Below are positions 39,394 through 51,057 of a DNA stretch of 64,000 nucleotides, in pieces. The stretch spans positions 1 to 64,000 of the forward strand of contig CAMPDV010000518.1 of assembly GCA_946699065.1 (NCBI GenBank). Direction: 5' to 3'. The notes under the pieces were generated by a model, which saw nothing but the letters and a program-made list of their open reading frames with translations, made no database searches and had not been told where the DNA came from. Every line of letters starts with the position of its first letter. Positions within the stretch are counted from its first letter, which is position 1. A program made the position numbers and the translations under genes. The DNA is from Loxodes magnus (taxonomy: Eukaryota; Ciliophora; Karyorelictea; Loxodida; Loxodidae).

Positions 39394-41094
39394 TCAAATC
39401 TTTTTGCTTCTTACATAAAAGGAAAATTCAGAAAAGGAGTTTATTTCTGACTTTATTTCTAGGTACCTTTCACTGAGAACATATGCTATTTAAGAAGATA
39501 TATAAAGTCCAAGGCCGAAACCCTCAAAGACATTCAAATTACTTTTGCCTCTGTATATAAAAGATTACTTGAACATGTTAACATCTAATCCTTTGCCAGT
39601 GTCATATACTTAAAACTTGTATAAGTCATACCTTTCTTGTTCTTCCACTGAGATATAATTATTAGACTTTTTAACCTTAATCTCAATTTTTCCTACTTCA
39701 GTGTATTTTATTGAGTTAAGCAACATATTTTATAGTACGTATAAAATCTTAGTTTGATCCGAAAATATGTGTACAGGAACCGAAGGCTGAATATTAGAAA
39801 TCAGTCCTATTCCCTTTTCATCAGCTTGAGACATAATTATTTATTAAGCCTTTCTCAGTAGTCCCTTAACTTCAAAAATGCTCCATTTAATCTAAGCTGC
39901 ATTGGTATGTATTTAGACTATTTCATGTAGCTATCCTACTACATTCATCAAAGATTTTGCCCTTTTATTAATTTACTTCAGGGATTCTGCGAAATTTTAG
40001 ATATCAAGTTTATTTTCAGTCTCTCCATTTTGCTCCTTCTAAAGTTTTTCAAGAGCTACCAGAGAATCATGACTTGCATTTTTTATTTAAGTAACAGGTT
40101 CACAAACTTAATTGTTCAGTGATTTTAAAAAAAGCGTTTTGTACTTATCCTCCTGCTTAAGATTTTCAACCTTGGCGATTTCTTTTTATATTTAAGTTAT
40201 ATCCAGAATATTTAAAAGAACAGCTTCCTAGCCTTATCAGAAGGTATTAAGAGCTTCAATTTCCAGTATCTGATAGTTATCTTAAGCTCCATAGATTTAG
40301 AAGTTTTTAATAAAAACTTGGCTAAACTTTTTAGGAACGGATTCCTTACCAAGAATATACTTCTCTAAGTCAAGGGAAAATTTGGTAGTCAGGCTTTTAT
40401 TGTAATACTGAGCATCTTTCAAAATTTAGAGAATGCTTCTATTCTAGAAGAACTCATAAACTGAGGCATTTTCCCACATCACCTTACAGTCTTTATTCAT
40501 AATTAGAATAGCAGCTCTAGTAGTAGAGGATATGAATCTGAACTGTATTAAATCTTGCTAGATTTGCTTCTGATTGAGGTATAAAGTTTCTTGCTCTAAA
40601 TGAAATATTACAATACTTGCTCCATTAATAAAGACCAAAAATAAAATTCCAATTTGGAAGTTAAAACTCATATTAAGCAAGCCTGATTGATAGCATTTGG
40701 TTATTCCTATCAATACGGATATAATATAAGTAGGCAGTTATATTTTTCAGTTCCTTACTATCAAATTTCCTAATGTTGCATTTCAAATTATTACCAATAA
40801 CCCTAATCATTATAAATCTGGAAACAGGAACAGTAGCAAGAAACTTTCAAAGGTGCAATAGAACATAGTTAAGTAGAAAGCAGCTTTTAAATAAAATTTA
40901 TTTTAAAGGTCCTCAAATGAAGCGAAGAAAACCCAGAGGACAAAGCGCGAAAAGATGGTAATTCAGCTGATCATATTAGTATCGTTCTGATAAGCAACGC
41001 AAAAAGAGATAACATGCAAGGGAAGGGTAACTAATTTCAAGTAAAAAGCTGAAATAGAAGAATTTTAGAACTTAAAATTCTTAACTGAATCCAT
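39394..41094 (-). CDS. Membrane-bound sensor histidine kinase with a PAS-like domain
   Basis: A 566-aa product reads from ATG at 41094 to UGA at 39396, with no intron. The first 190 residues are hydrophobic, with about six membrane spans (such as TIFSRFVLWVFFASF and QIGILFLVFING). A PAS-like section follows (FISSTTRAAILIMNKDCKVMW, about 215-320). The dimerisation helix carries the phospho-acceptor in KNASHDSLVALEKL (H342). The ATPase domain has the N box LLNSIKYTEVGK (N460), the G1 box VYDTGKGL (D498) and the G2 box GFGLGLYIS (about 523). No receiver domain follows, so any response regulator or phosphorelay partner is encoded elsewhere. Such multi-pass membrane histidine kinases are common in ciliates. 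The stimulus is unknown. The last coding UGA (TFWQG) is 281 codons before the stop. Confidence 0.93.
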
Positions 41095-42917
41095 TTTTAT
41101 AATGAAGTTCCATAAATAAATGAGTAAATGGATATTTAATTACATAACTAAATATTCACTATTCTAGTATCCTAAAATTAAATCAAAAAGTACTAGAATC
41201 CATATTGGTATTTATGTAGAAATTAAGATATCCAAGCTTTTTTAAATTTAAGGAGATAAAGTCTTGGGTTTGCTTAAATATAATAGCTCTAGTATCTAGT
41301 TAGATCTGGGTTTAATTAGTTCTATCTTTTGCATATGATAAGAAAGAGAAAGGTTGTTAAAATTATTAGCTTATTGAAGACTATGATATAAATGAGAATT
41401 AAAGCAGCAAAAACTACTTTAAATAGTTTAAAGCTAAATAGGGGACTTTCTTATTACAACTATCTTGACTGGATCAATTGAAAGTATCTCTTCATTTAAG
41501 AATTTTGAAATATAATAAATACCATAGAAGCTAAATTTAAGCCAGCTAATTAAACGCTTTTACCATATATCTTTAAAGATAATTATAAGACAGAAACCTT
41601 TTTATTGTATGAAGTATTACTATTAAAGCTAAAATTAGACTCTAGGAGATGAGTAATCAGTATACTAAAAGTATGATAGTTATAGCAATGTTTAAGTATT
41701 ATAGTTATTGTATGTATGATTGTCTAATATCAGATATTCTTATTTTCAGTTATTAGTTAGTTTCTCTATTTCTAGAAGAAAATCTCATTTCAATAGAGCA
41801 AAAATTTAAGTTTGAAGAATTAGACAGGAAACTATCGAAGATAGCTTAAGATATTTAGAACACTGAAATGAACTCTTCAATCTATAATCCCTACACTAAA
41901 TCATATAGAGCATCAGATTGATTTATATAAAGCAATAGCTATTAATCTTTATACTATGGATAAAGATTATAAGAGAATAGCTTAATAGTCATTTATTTAA
42001 AAAGCTTTTCGATATTAAACTTATAATTGTAGTAATTAGATAATAAAACTGATTTCAAAGGAATGGGAAATTTATTAAGGGATTAAGAGGGAAATATCTG
42101 TAGTTGTATAGTTACTTGGTATTTATCTTATGGATAAAGACATATTTGTGCTGATTAGATTTGCTTGTTCAGTTTAGAGATTATCCTAGTAGCAACTAAT
42201 TAGACATTTAGTTCTAGTAGCAATGCTAAATTTAAAGATTTTATTCAATCAAATATTTGCTTACTTTCTTTAATTTCATAGAAAGCCTGATTTTAGGTAT
42301 TAAATTTTGACCAATATAAAAGTATAAATAAATGAAAATAAGCTGGACATAAATTTAAAGCTTGATGCTTCTAAATGCCTAAAAATAAAGTAGAAACAAT
42401 ACAAAGTAGAAATAAAAAAGCTACATCTGTAGCTACTCAAAACGTATTTTAGCTATATTATGAACTAATTAAAACAGACTAATAAAGGAAATATTATAAA
42501 TTAGTGCTATATATAAAATGCAAGCTAAGCTTTGTATATTTGCTATAGTTTACTTTTATTAAGGATGAATTTTTGTTTAATACTGCTATGATTTAACATT
42601 AAATTAGCATGCTAATAGGAACATAAAGAAGTAGTATATAAGTTATAAAAATTAAATTTGAGTTATCATACCTGAAATAGAATTAAGGGTATTTTAATAG
42701 TGCTGAAATAACTAATTAATTATTTTTAAATCGCTCATCAATAATTTTCACTAAATACAGAGCTAAATTTACTAGATCAAATTTAAAACCTTTTTTTTTA
42801 GTCGTAACAACCTTTTTAAAAAGTTAATAGCTGATTAAGATTCTTAGTCTATTACATTAGAGTATTAATAACTAAAGATTAGCTAATGAATCAGAAAGTT
42901 GTAAGAGGTAGCTTCAT
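41095..42917. other. AT-rich gap, no gene seen
   Basis: This 1.8-kb stretch lies upstream of the histidine kinase gene and should include its promoter. No conserved motif, RNA gene or supported ORF was found. Confidence 0.45.
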
Positions 42918-43281
42918 ATGTTATTTCATACAATTATTAGAAAAATAATGACTATGTAGATAAGTATTATCATTATCATTTTATATTATGAACACGAAAT
43001 GAAGAAATAGATGATTTATAAGTTTATGAGATTACATTCTAAAAGATAACTTAAAAACTTACTTCGAGATCAATATTTATAATCAGATTTTTTATCATCA
43101 ATCTTTTATTTATTGATTGGTTGGAATCTGAATGATGATAACAAGAGACCAGAGAATTCTTTTATTTAGAGTATTCACTGGATTTGTGAAGAAGAAGGAG
43201 GATGTAAAATTGAATTTCTTAATTTCAATAATTAGGTTATTATTTAAAGATAGAATAAAGTAAGCATTTATATATTTCAAC
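42918..43281 (+). other. Possible small gene or gene remnant in mixed frames
   Basis: A frame from ATG at 42918 has no UGA for over 100 codons. Near 43120-43250 it reads like protein (GWNLNDDNKRPENSF, HWICEEEGGCKIEFLNF). Around 42940-43060 another frame looks better (YVDKYYHYHFILW, RNEEIDDLQVYEITF). No end before the ArfGAP gene is convincing. It could be an intron-bearing gene with tiny introns or a decayed one. Family unknown. Confidence 0.3.
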
Positions 43282-44217
43282 TCATTCGCTTTTTGAATTT
43301 TTGTATGAAGACTGTGTAGGAGGAAAAGAATTTGTTTCCTATATCACATTTTCTTCCTCTTATTTACTCTCTTCATTTCCAAGACCTGTGTAAGCTAGAA
43401 ATTTATTTAGTCCTTGTTTTCCCCTTTCGACACCCGTTCATAATGCCTAAGATGATTTTTCCTTAATATTTTGTATATTAGGATCTTGCTGAATTTTAAA
43501 ACTTACTACAAGCCCCTTTGTCTTTTCAAAGGCACTACCTGCCAAATTTTTGGACTTTTCGAGTGCTACACTACTCATTTCTTTTGTTTTATTCAAAGCT
43601 TATGATGCACCATATTAAATCTTCTAGCCTAAATCACCCGAAGTAGCAGTGTCTTTTACAACTTGGTATGTTTATTTAGTTTTACTCCAACCATATGATA
43701 ATCACGAACCCAATGAGTTATCTTGTTCTTGCTATTATGGTAAAGGTTCTGAAGCAAAGCTTTTTTATTGCGAATACATTTATTGAGAAGCTGGAGGTCC
43801 TTATTCAAAGTTTTTGGCGCCTTCTTCAGGAGTGGGTTTCTTTTAATTAAATGGAGTTTCTTCAACTTAGCTTTTAATCGTATCCCTATATCATTTTGCT
43901 GCAATCGTTTAATATTTGGCAGGAAGTGGCTATTCAGGAATATTGTAAGTCTAAAGGAACTCTCTAAATAGACGATTTCCTCCATTACTCATATACTTAA
44001 GTTATTTAACACTTCAGCTGTCCATAGTAACGCTTCGGACAAATGAAATATGCACTCCTAAACCTCTATGAAAGCCAGAACATTCAAGGCATAAAAAGAT
44101 TCCATGTGAGACAGACGCCCATTATGTTCCTTTTTTTCGGCAATCAAAACATAATTAGTTTTCTGAATCTTATAGTAGTTATCTGAAAACCTCTTGCGCG
44201 GTTGCTTAAGAAACCAT
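43282..44217 (-). CDS. ArfGAP1/Gcs1-type Arf GTPase-activating protein
   Basis: A 311-aa product reads from ATG at 44217 to UGA at 43284. The N-terminal ArfGAP zinc finger is complete: C23-x2-C26 (CFDC), QWAS (32-35), C43-x2-C46 (CLEC), then [15 protein letters not shown] with the arginine finger at R51, VTMDSW and [27 protein letters not shown] closes the domain near residue 120. The tail is Gln/Ser-rich, then repeats amphipathic segments ([24 protein letters not shown]) like the curvature-sensing region of ArfGAP1. The family stimulates GTP hydrolysis on Arf1 at the Golgi and COPI vesicles. UGA codes Trp at AKWYR, DSW, GSW and ALWTG. The last of these is 52 codons from the stop, the closest coding UGA to a stop in the window. 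The length is somewhat shorter than animal ArfGAP1. Confidence 0.93.
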
Positions 44218-44893
44218 AATTATAATAAATAATGGCGATTTTTCTGGTTTTAAGAACTGATTCTTATTACTCCTTTAAACTTTAAATTTTCATATCTATT
44301 ATTTTAAACCTCATTTTATTCATTTTCTATCACTACCACATCTTTCTACTCAAGCACTTCAACAACTAGCATGATCAATCTAGCTTTATAAGGAATGATT
44401 GCTTTTAATCCTATAAGATAAGTTAGCCTTTATCTTTATATTCTAGCTCTAGTTTGACATTCACTAACTAATGTTTAAGTTAATCTTTTCTAAAGCTTCA
44501 ATTTATATAATTAAGTAGGCTACTTTCTTTATAGTTAACGCATTAATGATATCACTCTTTCTTCCCATATTCCTACATTCTATTTTTAGTTCCAATTCTT
44601 ACTCCTTTTAATCTAACTATGACCTTTGATCTAGTACACTGACGTTCATAAAAGTTAGAAATTAAATTAAGTCTAAACAACTTGAACAAATAGAACTAGC
44701 AATAGATAAAGGATTTTGAATCTATAAAGAAAGACTAAAGAAGCTTATTAAAAGGATGATAGATTAAATAAGCAGGGAACCAGAATGATATGAAACTAAA
44801 GTAATAGATAATGAATATAAAGTACTAAAGGGAAAATGAAATAACTAGTATTAGTATGAATTAGTTCTAACTTTACTCTGAATTGAATTATAA
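44218..44893. promoter_or_regulatory. Divergent intergenic region of the ArfGAP and CNB-domain genes
   Basis: This 676-bp stretch separates two genes transcribed away from each other, so both promoters must lie here. It is AT-rich, and no specific promoter element can be named from the sequence. Confidence 0.45.
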
Positions 44894-46332
44894 ATGGAAA
44901 ACAATGAAAATAACAGAGAATTATTTAAGAAACTTCTTTAAATCCCTCCTGCTAGTAGGACTACATAATAAGTGCAAGAAATCGGGCAGAAGTTGAGCAG
45001 TTTTTTTACGAAGTTAAATTTATCAGAAAATTAGATTTAGCAGTTAGGTAGATATGTCACTGTCAGGGAATATTTTCCAAAAGATGTTGTATTTGAGGAA
45101 GGTGATGTTGGTGATGCTTACTATATGATTCATTCAGGATCAGTAGAAGTAGTGAGAAGAGAAAAAAATGATTATGTTACTAAAAAACCCACTAGAATTG
45201 CAATTCTTGAACAAGGTAATGGCTTTGGTGAAGTTGCTTTGCTCTACGGAACACGTAGGATAGCGTCTATCATAGCTTTAGAAAATTCATGACTAATAGT
45301 GCTATAAAAAGAAATATACGATCAGCTAGTTAAAGGAGAATGCTCACAACGAGTACAGAAAATTTTTAAAGCAATAGATAAATATCCAATCTTTAGAGAC
45401 AAGACAGATCCAATTATAATAGACTTAGCTTATAACTCTGAAATAAAGTTTTATTTTTTAGATGCTGTTGTAGCAAAATAGAATGAAGAATCCAATAAAA
45501 CATTTTTTGTTATCAAAGGAAGAGTGAAATTAATGAGGAGAATTGAATTCGTGGTTGAAGCAAAAGGAGATAACAGATATATAGATCCGTAACCGGGAGA
45601 AGCTTCTTAATTCTAATTTATCAAAGTGGGAGTCATAAGTAAGCATTAATATAGGTGATGGAGGTATATATGGACTGGATGAATTTTTCGCGAAAATGAG
45701 AAGGTATAAAGTTTATTTAGTTGCTGAACTTCCAACTGAGATCTTAATAACCAAAAACGAAGACTTAGAAAGACTTGATCAAGTAATTTTTTATATAGGA
45801 AAAACTGAGATTACTTGATAAATATTGCATGTATGTTCCTAAAGACAATGAAATAAGATAAAAGCATATTGAATAAAATGAATGGGGGTAGTATAAATAA
45901 GACTTGGTTAGCTCTATTTTTAGCGAGAGAGTTAATCGAAAAATTGCAAGAGATTACTCAAGAGATTTTTACTAAGTTCCAACAAAAAACGTACTAAAGC
46001 CAATTTATAAGCACAATGAATTAAAAATTTCAGATTGAAGTAAATATTGTAATGTCAAGCCAAGGCTGCTTGAATAAAAAAATAGATCCATTAATAAAAC
46101 TTTTGATGGAGGATTAATTAAGAAAGGTAAAACTTAGAGAGAATTCAATTCTAAATCTTTTCTCAATGAGAGTGTCAAATAATTTAAGAGCTTGAAAGAG
46201 AGTAGTTACAAGAAGAGAGGGGTAACTGAAAGAAAAATTTTGCTTTAATAATACAAAAATTAAAATTTTAAATCTTAATGTTTACTTTACTCTCAGCATT
46301 TTTATAATATCTTAGTCTCTTTTATTTTATGA
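44894..46332 (+). CDS. Protein with two cyclic-nucleotide-binding domains (PKA-R/PKG-like sensor)
   Basis: Exons 44894-45638, 45655-45782 and 45799-46332 join to 468 aa, ending at UGA 46330. The first CNB domain (about residues 45-165) has VFEEGDVGDAYYMIHSGSV and a near-canonical phosphate-binding cassette GFGEVALLYGTRRIAS (about 110-125), with the Glu and Arg that hold cAMP or cGMP. A second, divergent CNB domain (about 170-295) has KTFFVIKGRVKLM and a weak cassette YGLDEFFAKMRRYK. There is no dimerisation/docking domain or inhibitor site before the first CNB, so it is not a plain PKA regulatory subunit. The last 170 residues are basic and unrecognised. Two 16-nt introns in the second CNB domain restore the frame. 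The gene converges on eS1, 179 bp away. Confidence 0.88.
45639..45654 (+). other. 16-nt intron 1 of the CNB-domain gene
   Basis: GTAAGCATTAATATAG. Removing it joins KVGVIS to DGGIYGLDEFF and keeps the second CNB domain in frame; leaving it in shifts the frame. Confidence 0.88.
45783..45798 (+). other. 16-nt intron 2 of the CNB-domain gene
   Basis: GTAATTTTTTATATAG. Removing it joins DLERLDQ to EKLRLLDKY in frame; reading through gives a quick UGA after GKTEIT. Confidence 0.85.
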
Positions 46333-46511
46333 AGTCAAATGACTTATATAAGCTAAGCTTATTGTAAACTTCCAGCAAATTATAAATCAACCATTAAAGC
46401 TATTAGTTGAATAATTTGGGAATCACATATTTTTATATATGAGTAAAAAATATTAATTAGATGCTTAAACTTAGGTAAGTTATTATTTAATTTTTAAAAG
46501 TCGGAAGCGGA

Positions 46512-47297
46512 TCACTATGTCGAGGTTTTGATTTCTTTTGTCAAAGTGTTTTCAGTTTCTTTAGTCTCATTTTGCTTCTGAACAGGTTCTTTAGTATCCA
46601 TATGAATTTCCATAAGCTTGCTGATATCGAATTTAGGCTTCTTCAATACTTTTACTTTGCGAATTGCAACATCCTTAAGAGGAAAGATTGTGGCGGTTTG
46701 CTTAATAACTGCTTTTCCAATTTCTTCAGTGATAAATTTGGAAACAAGTGTCTTCAAATCATTCTAACTAGCTTCCTTAGTCATGATTTCCATCATCTTT
46801 TTCCTAATGAGTTTTATTTACGAAGTTTAAGCATAGCATGTTTTCTTAATCTAGTTCTCTCTCTTCTTGGTGAAGCCAGCGCAGAAAATACGTAGTAAAT
46901 ACCCATCTTAAGTTTTAACTTCAACATGAGCCTCAATCATTGTTTGCCATTTCCTAACAAGCCAACCCTAATGATCACGAGTCATATCCATTCCATGGAA
47001 GTTAGTAAGGCATTCTTTTCCCTATGTTTCTTCAATGCAAAGCTTCATTTTACGGAAGGCAAGATCATTATTTTCCTGAAGATCTGCCAAGGAAACAGTA
47101 GCAACACGACCTTTAAGCATCTCAGTTGCAATCTTAGTACCTGTAGTTTTTGTGACTATTGTTTTTCCGAAGCGACGCTTAGAGAAAACGGCGGGAGCCT
47201 TAAGGTCAAACCACTCCTTACGAAGATATGGGTCTGCTACCTTCTTTTTTCCTCCCTTCTTGCCTTTAGAAATTCTCTTGTTTTTCCCCACAGCCAT
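46512..47297 (-). CDS. RPS3A: 40S ribosomal protein eS1 (RPS3A)
   Basis: A 261-aa product reads from ATG at 47297 to UGA at 46514, close to the 264 aa of human RPS3A. Conserved blocks in order are [103 protein letters not shown] and [20 protein letters not shown]. It is a small-subunit protein near the mRNA exit. Internal UAA/UAG at conserved positions prove Gln coding (for example VKTQDGY and CYAQ). A UAG immediately precedes the UGA stop and is read as Gln. All three Trp codons are UGG, unlike the neighbouring genes. No intron. Confidence 0.98.
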
Positions 47298-47791
47298 ATT
47301 ATTAACCTTATCTAAATCTCAAAATGAACTAAATCATATTTAATTAAATAAAAATGTTCTAATCTTTATTTCAACTAACTCAAGCATTAACTATTTCAAT
47401 GATATATCTCTTGATAATCATTCTACAGCCCTCTAGTCTATTACTTTGTTCTGCTACTAACTAAGATTATTCTAAAGCAACAAAAAATTAAATTATTAGC
47501 ATTATAGACTTCAATTTAGATATCCTTTTATTTAATCAATTTATCTTCTATTATGTTTTCAATTTTAAGTTAATAGTACTTTAAAACATTGCTAACAAAT
47601 GGCCTAATTTAATCCATTTAGCTTATGAAATAGCTATTTATTAATAGCCTTATAATAATTTATCAAACATCCTTGCTTAGAAGCTATTATCAAAATAAAT
47701 TATTAGTTTATCTTTTATTATATACCTAAATAATTTAGAAAGCTAAGTTTTAACACAATAATGATATAAATTACCCGTTTATTCTAATTAT
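47298..47791. other. Upstream region of eS1, no gene seen
   Basis: This 494-bp AT-rich stretch lies between two minus-strand genes and should hold the eS1 promoter. No motif can be named. Confidence 0.45.
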
Positions 47792-48295
47792 TCATGAAAG
47801 TTCTATCTTCTTTTTCAGGTTGTTCTGTTTCTTATATTCTGTAGCTTCTTACTCTTTAATCGAGCTATTTGGAGATACTTTTATACTTTGATTTGTTATC
47901 TTTAATTTCCCATCTCATGCTGGAGTTATTGGTTCCTAGGTTATTTCCTTTATGCAAAAGCTATTTTCTTATTAAAAATTTTTCTTCAACTACTCTTAGC
48001 TCTCGTTTTCAAAACTAAGCGTTCACTTAATATCAATTTAGCTTTATGAAACTACAGACTTTTAAATTTTGATATTTAGTTCATTACTTAAAACTTAAGT
48101 ACAATCTTGACTAATTTGTAAATAAGACTTACTTAAAACTAGGGTTCTCTTCTCTATTTTAATGAAAAGTTCTATTCTCTTCATCTTTTTTTGCTTATTA
48201 ATCTTCTTCCAGGTTCTCCTTACAGCATAATAGATAATTAAGAAGCTATTTTATTATGGTTTAGTTTTTCCTCATTTATATCATTTTTATTCATT
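47792..48295 (-). CDS. Hypothetical protein, 167 aa
   Basis: ATG at 48295 runs in one frame to UGA at 47794. The codon pattern is strongly purine-first. UGA is internal Trp at IKWTL and PAWDGK. The product is basic and Lys/Gln/Asn-rich, starting MNKNDINEEKLNHNK, with a short hydrophobic stretch IASLIIYYAV near residue 16, VRRTWKKINKQKKMKR after it and a charged C-terminus. No family was recognised. It lies upstream of eS1 on the same strand, 494 bp away. Confidence 0.55.
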
Positions 48296-50064
48296 TTACA
48301 AAATTAGCTGACTCCTTTAATTAAAAAAGCATAGTTTTTGATTATCTTTTATCAAAGATTAACTATTAACTACTTATATACCTTCTAAAGGGATTTTATA
48401 TAATGCTTTGTACTTCTAGTCATGCCTAGAAGTCAGGAGTTCTTTAAATTAATTACTCAATACAAACTTCCTTTCTACTTATGACTCTTAGTTAAGTCTT
48501 AGAACATATTAAAGTACTACTCTTTGACCTTTGAAACTCTTATAAAGCGATATTTTAAGATAGTTGGTATAAAATATTTCATAATAGTAGTGCAATTTTT
48601 AAATTTCCAGTCTCTTCTTATAAGCAATTTAAAAAGACATCTACATTAGTCGCTTGATTCTAGATTATTGATTAGCTATAAAATGAGAAATATGTAAATT
48701 ATGATTCTTATTATCAGTGAAGTGTGGATATAGAATCCTTTAATATTTTTTAAAGTCTACTTTATCTATTTAGAAATAGAAGTCAAAGTAGTTTAAAATA
48801 TATAAAGTTACTTTTTTATTATCTCAGTCTAAGTATTACGATTATGATATTCTGTCATACTTTTGTGATTTATATGGTTAAACCTCTTTTTATATAGCTT
48901 TGTTGATTTAAGATGTATATAATTAAGTATTTTTGCCTATAAAATACAATAAATCTAGTACTCTTTTTTCTTCCTCTGTCATAGTTTTAAATTTAGAATG
49001 ATATCTCAGACAGTTAGCTCCTTTTATGTCCAATAACTGTAAACCTGATACTAGATAATAAAATGAAGCCTAATACATTAGATATCATTATAAGTTCTTT
49101 GGTCAATCTATAGCAGTGAATTTAGAGAATTCTACTTATAATATCTTTAGACTTAATTAGTTAGATTTCTACTTTAATTGTATTATAAAGATGTAGAATA
49201 AGCTAAGTTTATAGTAGGGCTGATATACTTCGTTTAACTATATTCCCTATCTTCAATATACTTAAATAGCAAGCTAGTGAGTCTATTGCTTAAAAAGCCT
49301 TTAATACTTCTTTATAATTCTAGTTTAAGAAAGGTAATTTATCTCTTCAGTAAACTCATGCTATTCAAGGTATTTAAATAAATAGCTACAGGGTTTTTGG
49401 ATTAAAGGCAAGAGGAATAATAGAACTAAAGCTCTGAATAGTTTAATTTTGAACCTTAGAAATCCAATTTTACCTTCAGTGTATTATATATAACGAAGTC
49501 CTTTGATCTAAATAATATATCTTAGATATTTTTTTCATATAAGGGCTAAACTCCCTATTTTCCCTTCTTCTTATATAAAAGAAATGAATGAGTACTAACT
49601 AAAATTATAAATACTAATATAGCTTTTTAAATAAGCAATTCATTCAAATAAGCAAAGAGCTTAGTATCAATTTAGATAATAGCATTCTGGATGTCTACTT
49701 GTTATCTACTTTCTTTAATGTGACTCTTTGGTTTTTTTTTTAATAGAGATGCTCTTCAATATATTAAGTTACGAATACTCCTCTACTAAAGCTAAAAACT
49801 ATTAACATTACAATCAACTAGTAGTAAAGAGCAAAGCTTTAAAATAGCTACCTAGTACTCTATTTTGATAAGCATAGATAAAAAGTAGCCTCTAAGCTTG
49901 AGAAAGCAGAAGTAGTATTAATATAAAGATAGAATGATATAGTCTTAGTTAATACACTCTACTAGTAATTTAAAGTATTTGAATAAATAGTATCATATAG
50001 ATGTAAGATAGACATATCCTTTATTTGACTTGGAGTTTAAATTACTAATAACTTAGGCGGTATA
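48296..50064. other. AT-rich gap, no supported gene
   Basis: This 1.8-kb region lies between divergent genes. Several long frames are open because UAA/UAG do not stop, but none has a convincing codon pattern or motif. It should contain the promoters of the 167-aa gene and the CXC-domain gene. Confidence 0.4.
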
Positions 50065-51057
50065 ATGTAGATAACTGATGAAAACATAGAACAATAAGAT
50101 TTCTAACTTTTTCCCTTCGACTTTAACTTTGAAAACTAAGAGTAGTATTAAATTCCTGACACTGATTTGATGCTTCTATTTTCATAGTAAAGTTAGAGTT
50201 TAAGTAAAATAGAGGATAATCGATAATAGAAACCCAGCTCAAACCAAAGTGCTAATAACTAGGAATTATAGGAAAATGCAAATGATCTAAGCTCTTTAGA
50301 GAAGGCTAGTAAGTAAAATGCAACTGGGAAAGTAAAAGTAGTTATGATTTAATTTCCTATTTTAGAGCCTGGAAAATATACATTCCAAAGCGATAACTTA
50401 TAAGTTACTATTGAGCAAGAAGAATTTATAGATACGTAACAAAAATCAAATAATTGAACTTTATAAAAGGAATACTTTGACTTTAATAATTTGCTTAACT
50501 TTCCCTAGGAAAAAGAGAGAAGATATTAAAACGAAGATAGAAATTAGCAAGAAGTCGAGCTCCAAAACCATAGCATGCTAAGTAATGAAAATGCTAAAAG
50601 TGAGAATTTTAATTTATGCTAGTAACAACTTTTCGCTAATTAATGTAACGAGTAAGAAAAAGAAAATAAGTGATGAATTAATTATGAAATGGTCTTTCAA
50701 AATTTTAATTAGAAATCTGGATGTAGATGCTATAAAACTAAGTGTATAAGAATGTACTGTCAATGCTTTAGTGATTTCAAACTCTGTGACAAAAAATGCA
50801 TTTGTCAGAACTGCCAAAATAATGATAAACACATAGAGGTAGTTAAATAAAGCAGAAAATAGTTTTTAAAGTAAGATGTTCAGGCATTCGATAGGAAGAA
50901 AAATTTAATTTTCCATCAAAAAAATATAAAAGGATGTGTTTGTCGCAAATTCCCATGTAATAAGAAGTATTGCGCTTGCTTTTCAGCCTAAGTTTACTGC
51001 ACACCAACTTGCTAGTGTTCAGAGTGTGAAAATGTAAAATCAAATAAGAATGATTGA
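50065..51057 (+). CDS. LIN54/tesmin/TSO1-like CXC-domain DNA-binding protein
   Basis: A 330-aa frame reads from ATG at 50065 to UGA at 51055. The N-terminal 200 residues are Gln/Asn/Glu-rich and disordered-looking. The first CXC repeat starts at residue 220: GCRCYKTKCIRMYCQCFS, then C-x3-C-x-C-x2-C (CDKKCICQNC). The second starts at 291: GCVCRKFPCNKKYCACFS, then CTPTCQCSEC. The 30-residue linker carries HQKNIKG before the second repeat, as in the CRC family, where each repeat binds zinc and inserts a Tyr into the minor groove of CHR (TTYGAA) sites. Family members control cell-cycle or development genes, in animals within the DREAM complex. The stop is placed at the first UGA after the domain. 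The next in-frame UGA is about 155 codons on, beyond sequence that looks non-coding, so the 3' end is the least certain part. Confidence 0.88.

Noticed and set aside
43656-43985. 109-aa minus ORF as an independent gene
   Set aside because: It is an out-of-frame shadow of the ArfGAP gene. The ArfGAP frame is continuous through the region once the three-T run near 43945 is read correctly, so there is no frameshift there either.
46572-47343. Several plus-strand ORFs over eS1 (46572, 46926, 47152)
   Set aside because: They are antisense shadows of the conserved RPS3A gene on the minus strand.
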